Positions 59,590 through 64,000 of a stretch of DNA of 64,000 bases are shown in pieces. Numbering within the stretch: position 1 is the first letter of the stretch; each line of letters opens with the position of its first letter. The DNA comes from an uncultured Ilumatobacter sp. (GTDB lineage Bacteria > Actinomycetota > Acidimicrobiia > Acidimicrobiales > Ilumatobacteraceae). The notes below the pieces were generated by a model, which saw nothing but the letters and a program-made list of their open reading frames with translations, did not search any database and had not been told where the DNA came from. The stretch spans positions 26,121 to 90,120 of the forward strand of contig CALKNK010000020.1 in NCBI GenBank assembly GCA_938091165.1. Direction: 5' to 3'. A program made the translations under genes and the position numbers.

Positions 59590-61767
59590 ATGAGTACTGA
59601 CGACACCGGCAACTGGGCTCGGCCGAACCCGACCGACCGAACCGACCCTGATTTCGTCGACATCACCCGGCTCGCGCCAGCTGCTGAGGGCAATGCCGAC
59701 ACGCACCAACTTGTTTCAAGTACGGGAAAAGACGGCATCGAAAGTGCCGGCCTCGACCTCGTTGCCCTCGACGTTGACGACGTCAGCGCCAACGATGTAG
59801 CCGAAAAGGACATCGCTGAGATCATGGCGGGATTTCAGCAACGCACTGCGACGGGCGGCGTGGACAGCTCACTCGACAATGCGGCGGTTGATGATGCGGC
59901 CCATGATGACGTGGCGGCCAACGGATCTTCGGACAACGCTGTCACCGCGCCCGCTGCTGCAGCTGCTGAGGTCCAATCCGAGCGTGTTGATGATTCCAAT
60001 ACAACCGGTGCTCGGACCGAAGCTGCAGCGAAGGTCAACACGCCAACACCGAGCGGTTTTGGTTCGCTCGGATTGCGTCCCGAACTTGTGGAGACGCTCA
60101 ACGACCTCGGATATGAAGAGCCGACACCGATCCAGCGTGAGACCATCCCGATTCTCCTCACCGGCCAAGATCTGCTCGGCCAGGCGGCGACCGGTACCGG
60201 CAAGACCGCAGCATTTGCCCTTCCAGCTCTGAATGCAATCGAGCCGGGCTTCCCTGATGCGCCATCGGTGCTGGTGCTCACGCCAACCCGCGAACTGGCT
60301 GTTCAGGTCAGCGAGGCAATCGTTCAATACGGCAAGAAGCTTGGCGCCAAGGTGGTTCCCGTGTTCGGTGGTCAACCGATTGGACGTCAGCTTGGTGCTC
60401 TGGATCGTGGTGCTCATGTCGTCGTCGCTACGCCAGGTCGAGCCATCGACCACATTGGTCGTGGTTCGCTGCGACTCGATCAAATCAAAACGGTCATCCT
60501 TGACGAAGCCGACGAGATGCTCGACATGGGCTTTACTGATGATATTGAGTCGATTCTCGAGAGCACGCCTGATGATCGCCAGACGGTGATGTTCTCAGCG
60601 ACGATGCCGCCGAGAATCAACTCGATCGCCAAGCGTCACCAGCGCGACCCGCATAAGATCAAGATCGGCAAAGCCGAGACACAAGAGAGCCAGAAGCTCA
60701 TTCGGCAGCGCGTGTACTACGTGAAGCGCAACGACAAGCCGTACGCCCTCGGTCGCATTCTTGACATCGAAACTCCTGATGCAGCCATTGTGTTCTGTCG
60801 CACGCGTATGGACGTCGACCAACTCACCGCAACCATGGGCCTGCGCGGGTACCGCGCCGAGGCGCTGCACGGCGGCATGGACCAGACCCAGCGCGATCGC
60901 GTCATGGCTCGTCTGCGCGACGGCACCGCCGAGTTACTTGTTGCGACCGATGTCGCAGCGCGCGGCCTCGATGTCGACACGTTGACCCACGTTGTGAACT
61001 ACGACGTGCCCGCAGCAGCGGAGAGCTACGTTCATCGCGTCGGCCGTGTCGGTCGGGCCGGGCGTGAAGGAACCGCAATCACCCTTGCGGATCCACGCGA
61101 CCGTCGCCAGCTCGGGAATATCGAGCGTCTGATGAAGACGACGATCGAAGTCGCGAAGGTGCCTAGCGTCGCTGACCTCCGCGCCCGTCAAGTCGAACTC
61201 ACCGTGAACCAGATCCGAGAGTCGTTGGCCTCAGTCGATCTAGAGGACTTCAACAAGGTGCTGCACGCTTTAGCCGGTGAAGACAGCGACCGAAATATTG
61301 CCCTCGCTGCGATCAAGCTTGTGCACGAGTCGCGCGGCGCCGTCATGGACGAACGCGAGATTCCTGATGCCTCGGTGCGCAATGACCGCAGCAAGAACTT
61401 TAAGGACAAGCGGTCCAACGGCAAGGGCCATCACCGCGACGACCGCTCGTGGGACGACAAGAAATCCAAGGGCAAGAAAAAGGCCGATCGCAAAGACGGC
61501 AACGGCAAGAAGCGCGATTTCGACAACTCCGACACTGCGTTCGTGTTCATCAGCCTTGGCCGCAAATCGGGCGTGAGACCCGGTGACCTCGTCGGCGCCA
61601 TTGCGAACGAGTCTGGGTTGACCGGCCGCCAGATCGGCCCTATCCGTATATCCGAGCAGCACTCAGTAGTCGGTGTGCCGAAGGATGACGTTGAGCGGGT
61701 GATCAACGCAATGGACCGGGCGACGATGCGGGGCAAACCCGTTAAGGCCCGCCCGTACGTCGATTGA
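59590..61767 (+). CDS. DEAD-box RNA helicase with a DbpA-like RNA-binding domain
   Basis: The ATG at 59590, with GGAG seven bases before it, gives 725 residues. An acidic, low-complexity front of about 155 residues precedes the helicase core: Q motif (EEPTPIQRETIP), motif I ATGTGKTA, PTRELA, the DEAD box (VILDEADEMLDMG), motif III SAT, and in the second domain VATDVAARGLDV and HRVGRVGRAGREG. A basic Lys/Asp/Gly-rich linker leads to a C-terminal RRM-like DbpA domain (FVFISLGRKSGVRPGDLVGA), which in relatives binds structured rRNA. It probably helps ribosome assembly or cold adaptation. Confidence 0.93.
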   Translation: MSTDDTGNWARPNPTDRTDPDFVDITRLAPAAEGNADTHQLVSSTGKDGIESAGLDLVALDVDDVSANDVAEKDIAEIMAGFQQRTATGGVDSSLDNAAVDDAAHDDVAANGSSDNAVTAPAAAAAEVQSERVDDSNTTGARTEAAAKVNTPTPSGFGSLGLRPELVETLNDLGYEEPTPIQRETIPILLTGQDLLGQAATGTGKTAAFALPALNAIEPGFPDAPSVLVLTPTRELAVQVSEAIVQYGKKLGAKVVPVFGGQPIGRQLGALDRGAHVVVATPGRAIDHIGRGSLRLDQIKTVILDEADEMLDMGFTDDIESILESTPDDRQTVMFSATMPPRINSIAKRHQRDPHKIKIGKAETQESQKLIRQRVYYVKRNDKPYALGRILDIETPDAAIVFCRTRMDVDQLTATMGLRGYRAEALHGGMDQTQRDRVMARLRDGTAELLVATDVAARGLDVDTLTHVVNYDVPAAAESYVHRVGRVGRAGREGTAITLADPRDRRQLGNIERLMKTTIEVAKVPSVADLRARQVELTVNQIRESLASVDLEDFNKVLHALAGEDSDRNIALAAIKLVHESRGAVMDEREIPDASVRNDRSKNFKDKRSNGKGHHRDDRSWDDKKSKGKKKADRKDGNGKKRDFDNSDTAFVFISLGRKSGVRPGDLVGAIANESGLTGRQIGPIRISEQHSVVGVPKDDVERVINAMDRATMRGKPVKARPYVD

Positions 61768-61797
61768 GACACGTTGGTGTCTGGCACCGACTCGTCT

Positions 61798-62379
61798 TCA
61801 GGTGAAGTTTTCGAAGTATCGACTCGGCGTCGGTCCGCGCTGGCCCTGATACTTGGAACCGGTAGCGCCTTGGCCGTACGGTTTGTCAGCAGGCGATGTC
61901 ATCTCCATAAAACTGATCTGGCCGATCTTCATGCCCGGGTAGAGCGTGATTGGCAAGCTCGCAACGTTCGCCAGTTCAAGCGTGATGTGTCCGTCAAACC
62001 CAGCGTCGATGAACCCGGCCGTCGAATGAATCATGAGTCCCAGGCGACCGAGACTCGATTTGCCCTCAACGCGTCCGACCAGATCACCAGGGACGCCAAC
62101 TCGTTCGAGCGTCGAGCCGAGAACAAACTCGCCTGGATGCAACATGAACGCCGCAGTGTCATTGCCGTCAAGGCTGGTGGGCATCTCGATCAGCTCCGTG
62201 AGGTCGGTCAAATCCTGCTTGACATCGATCACTCCGCGCGTGTGATTGCGAAACACGCGGAAGAGGTTGGAGATCCGGACGTCAATCGACGACGGTTGGA
62301 TAAGCGTCTCGTCAAGCGGATCGATGACGATGCGGCCAGCGTCAAGCTGTTCGCGAAGAGTGCGGTCGGACAAGATCAC
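61798..62379 (-). CDS. dcd: dCTP deaminase
   Basis: The GTG at 62379 gives VILSDRTLREQLDAGRIVID, the family front (193 residues); the frame upstream is not family-like. Conserved parts: QPSSIDVRISNLFRVF, HPGEFVLGSTLE, VEGKSSLGRLGLMIHSTAGF (catalytic Glu and nucleotide contacts), GHITLELANV and the ending YQGQRGPTPSR. Actinobacterial relatives include the dUMP-forming type, which carries out deamination and dUTP hydrolysis together; the close likeness to the mycobacterial protein suggests the same here (inference). It converges on the helicase with 30 bp between. Confidence 0.93.
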   Translation of the reverse strand: MILSDRTLREQLDAGRIVIDPLDETLIQPSSIDVRISNLFRVFRNHTRGVIDVKQDLTDLTELIEMPTSLDGNDTAAFMLHPGEFVLGSTLERVGVPGDLVGRVEGKSSLGRLGLMIHSTAGFIDAGFDGHITLELANVASLPITLYPGMKIGQISFMEMTSPADKPYGQGATGSKYQGQRGPTPSRYFENFT

Positions 62380-62806
62380 GACGCAACGATACCCAGCCGA
62401 CGTCGGCGCCGAAAAGAACGGGCCGTTTCGATGGTGTACAGCCTGACTGCGAATCGCGTCAAGGACTTTCCATGCGGCACGATCTGATCGAGCAAGCCAC
62501 GCTCGGACAGTCATCTCTCGCTCGGTTGACGGACTCGCTGCCGCGGCCTCCCGCTGCTGCTAGATCACCAGATCTCGAGTCGTTACGCAGTCATAGCAGT
62601 GCCCAAGTCCACTGCGCTTGCTACTGCAATGCGGCGCACCGAGCGGTGGAGCAACGGTCCACTGACGAGGCGAACAGGAGGCATCGTCGGCTGCACTAGA
62701 TCCTAAGAGTGTGAGTTGCGCCTCACGCAGCCAAAGGCCACCGTCAGGGAGGACTGTCGATCCACTTCGTAGCTTCACGCTGGCGGCGCTAACCTCGGTG
62801 CACTTC
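62380..62806. other. Gene-free stretch before the tRNA
   Basis: No gene is recognised in this 427-bp interval. Small open frames lack domains. A short inverted repeat GTGAG-N5-CTCAC (about 62711-62726) is the only structure noticed. Confidence 0.4.
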
Positions 62807-62880
62807 GCGGATGTAGTTCAATGGTAGAACATCAGCTTCCCAAGCTGAGAACGCGGGTTCGATTCCCGTCATCCGCTCCA
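62807..62880 (+). tRNA. tRNA-Gly (anticodon CCC)
   Basis: A full cloverleaf can be drawn by eye. The acceptor stem pairs GCGGATG (62807-62813) with CATCCGC (62870-62876). The D arm contains AGTTCAATGGTAGAAC. The anticodon stem TCAGC/GCTGA encloses the loop TTCCCAA with anticodon CCC. The T arm reads GCGGG-TTCGATT-CCCGT, a good T loop. The CCA end is encoded (62878-62880). It decodes GGG. Confidence 0.95.
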
Positions 62881-63220
62881 TGGGGGATTCGTAGAATTAC
62901 GGGTCCCCTTCTAGTAGAAATCAGTTGCTCAGCGATCCACTTCGCACGATCGGCGGACCGTGTCGCCGAAGCCGGCTGCCAGCCTTGCTGTCGACCAAGC
63001 TGAACGATCTCAGACGTGAGGGGCGCACGAGGAAACTCGCCCGCTTCCGCGCAAGGATAGGGCTGTCTGGCCCGTTCCCCAGTTGCCGACCGGGGAAAAC
63101 CACGGTGTCCTAGTGAAGTTGCTTGTCAATCAGCCAAGATTGCGGGCGTTTTGGCTGTGATCGTTGGTTGGACAGGCTTTGTCGGATGGTTGCTGACCTG
63201 TGCGTGATAGAAAATGCCAC
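62881..63220. other. Gene-free stretch after the tRNA
   Basis: No gene is recognised in these 340 bp between the tRNA and the RCC1-repeat protein. I found no second copy of the tRNA 3' end in the window, so there is no direct evidence of an integrated element. Confidence 0.4.
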
Positions 63221-64000
63221 ATGTTGTCGTTGGCTCGAGTTCGTCGTTCGGTTGTTGTTGTCGCAGCAGGGGCGTTGGTCGTTGCGTCGGTTGGGTCGTC
63301 GGTGCCGGTGTTGGCGTTATCTGATGGGTCGCAATCAACTGAGATCGCTGTTGAGCAGGCCGAGATCGACACTGGAAACAGTTTCGGTGTTGAGGGGCCA
63401 GTTGTTGCTGGTGTGTCGGGCAATTTTGCCTCGGTGTTGGCACCACAGACCGCTAGCGTTTTTGACCGCAGTAACACGTTAGGCGCGGGTGTCACTCCAC
63501 AAATCGCAGCCGGCGGCTTCCATACGTGTGCGTTGTTGAACACTGGTGCCGTCAACTGCTGGGGCTACAACAGTTTCGGGGGGCTCGGCAACAACACCAA
63601 CATTCCCAGTTCAGAACCGGTTGCGGTGTCCGCGTTTACAGACGTGTCGGCGACGGCGGTCTCGATCGCAGCCGGCTACTCCCATACGTGTGCGTTGTTG
63701 AACACGGGTGCCGTCAACTGCTGGGGCTCCAACAGTGACGGGCAGCTCGGCAACGGCAGCACTACTGACAGTTTGGTGCCGGTTGCGGTGGACCCGTTTA
63801 CAGACGGGGCGACGGCGGTCTCGATCACAGCCGGCGACTACCATACGTGTGCGGTGTTGAACACGGGTGCCGTCAACTGCTGGGGCTACAACGTTTTCGG
63901 GGGGCTCGGCAACAACACCAACATTTCCAGTTCGGTGCCGGTTGCGGTGTCCGCGTTTACAGACGTGACGGGGACGGCGGTCTCGATCACAGCCGGCGAC
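63221..64000 (+). CDS. Secreted RCC1-repeat protein, partial
   Basis: The 3' end lies beyond the window; 260 codons are visible from the ATG at 63221. A signal peptide (RSVVVVAAGALVVASVGSSV, then PVLA) is followed by a 60-residue linker and RCC1-type repeats of 53-54 residues starting at about residue 96. Each repeat contains HTCALLNTGAVNCWG, a Gly-Leu/Gln-Gly-Asn-rich turn and PVAV. Two Cys per repeat probably form disulfides outside the cell. The repeats are nearly identical at the DNA level (period 159-162 bp), and the codon choice is richer in GTT and TTG than the neighbouring genes. Such proteins form beta-propellers on the surface; no function can be given. Confidence 0.85.
   Translation, partial: MLSLARVRRSVVVVAAGALVVASVGSSVPVLALSDGSQSTEIAVEQAEIDTGNSFGVEGPVVAGVSGNFASVLAPQTASVFDRSNTLGAGVTPQIAAGGFHTCALLNTGAVNCWGYNSFGGLGNNTNIPSSEPVAVSAFTDVSATAVSIAAGYSHTCALLNTGAVNCWGSNSDGQLGNGSTTDSLVPVAVDPFTDGATAVSITAGDYHTCAVLNTGAVNCWGYNVFGGLGNNTNISSSVPVAVSAFTDVTGTAVSITAGD

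Noticed and set aside
63506..64000. CRISPR-like array because of repeated units near the right edge
   Set aside because: The units are 159-162 bp, in one reading frame and encode RCC1 repeats; there are no short repeats with unique spacers.

Overview
The window looks like a chromosomal segment of a fairly GC-rich actinobacterium, most likely from the class Acidimicrobiia or a close relative. This rests on the dnaK-grpE-dnaJ-hspR heat-shock order with a HAIR-type operator, a Rex-headed heme locus (rex-hemA-hemC-hemD ... hemB-hemL), an actinobacterial-type acyl-CoA carboxylase beta subunit with a small epsilon-like protein, a Dcd very like the mycobacterial one, an EtfD-like iron-sulfur protein, many 'TTTT' linkers in secreted proteins, and RCC1-repeat surface proteins. 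The assignment is by gene content only; no rRNA gene is present. Both ends cut through genes.

Layout. 1-5986: a quinol:cytochrome c reductase cluster (b6-like split cytochrome b, a 2x[4Fe-4S] ferredoxin, a membrane protein) on the minus strand, divergent from a membrane-anchored cytochrome c, a geranylgeranyl-reductase-family flavoprotein and a 2-hydroxyacid dehydrogenase. 6168-13845: metallophosphoesterase, RDD membrane protein, carboxylase epsilon-like protein, META lipoprotein, carboxylase beta subunit, CopC-CopD protein and a small lipoprotein. 13927-16607: dnaX-recR. 16758-22665: a 2OG-oxygenase-like protein, two Tat-exported M23 peptidases, then a tight plus-strand operon (epimerase, degenerate acyltransferase, alpha/beta hydrolase, renalase-like oxidoreductase). 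22669-33718: the heme locus, split by a plus-strand membrane protein and a large secreted beta-propeller protein, and headed by rex with a Rex-type operator. 33804-36300: an acyl-CoA synthetase pseudogene broken by a 975-bp insertion carrying a 1-Cys peroxiredoxin gene and flanked by an 8-bp direct repeat. 36312-43305: tag and a complete seven-gene Mrp Na+/H+ antiporter operon. 43401-47608: 3-hydroxyacyl-CoA dehydrogenase, aat, ethylmalonyl-CoA mutase-type MeaA and a small protein. 47659-51982: hspR, dnaJ, grpE, dnaK. 52098-62379: cdd, a GNAT acetyltransferase, a two-domain protein of unknown function, gpmI, a cNMP-binding protein, an EtfD-like FeS reductase, a DEAD-box helicase and dcd. 62807-64000: tRNA-Gly(CCC) and a truncated RCC1-repeat protein.

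How the genes fit together. The bc complex, Rex, heme synthesis, Mrp antiporter and EtfD-like protein describe a respiring aerobe that adjusts heme and respiration to redox state. The carboxylase subunits, MeaA-type mutase and 3-hydroxyacyl-CoA dehydrogenase point to acyl-CoA and propionyl- or ethylmalonyl-CoA metabolism; one acyl-CoA synthetase of that network has been lost here. The most unusual items are the peroxiredoxin insertion into that synthetase, the ferredoxin inside the split cytochrome b operon, a short N-terminal motif shared by two bc-complex subunits, and the membrane-protein/propeller pair lodged in the heme locus. I found no CRISPR array, transposase or phage structural gene.
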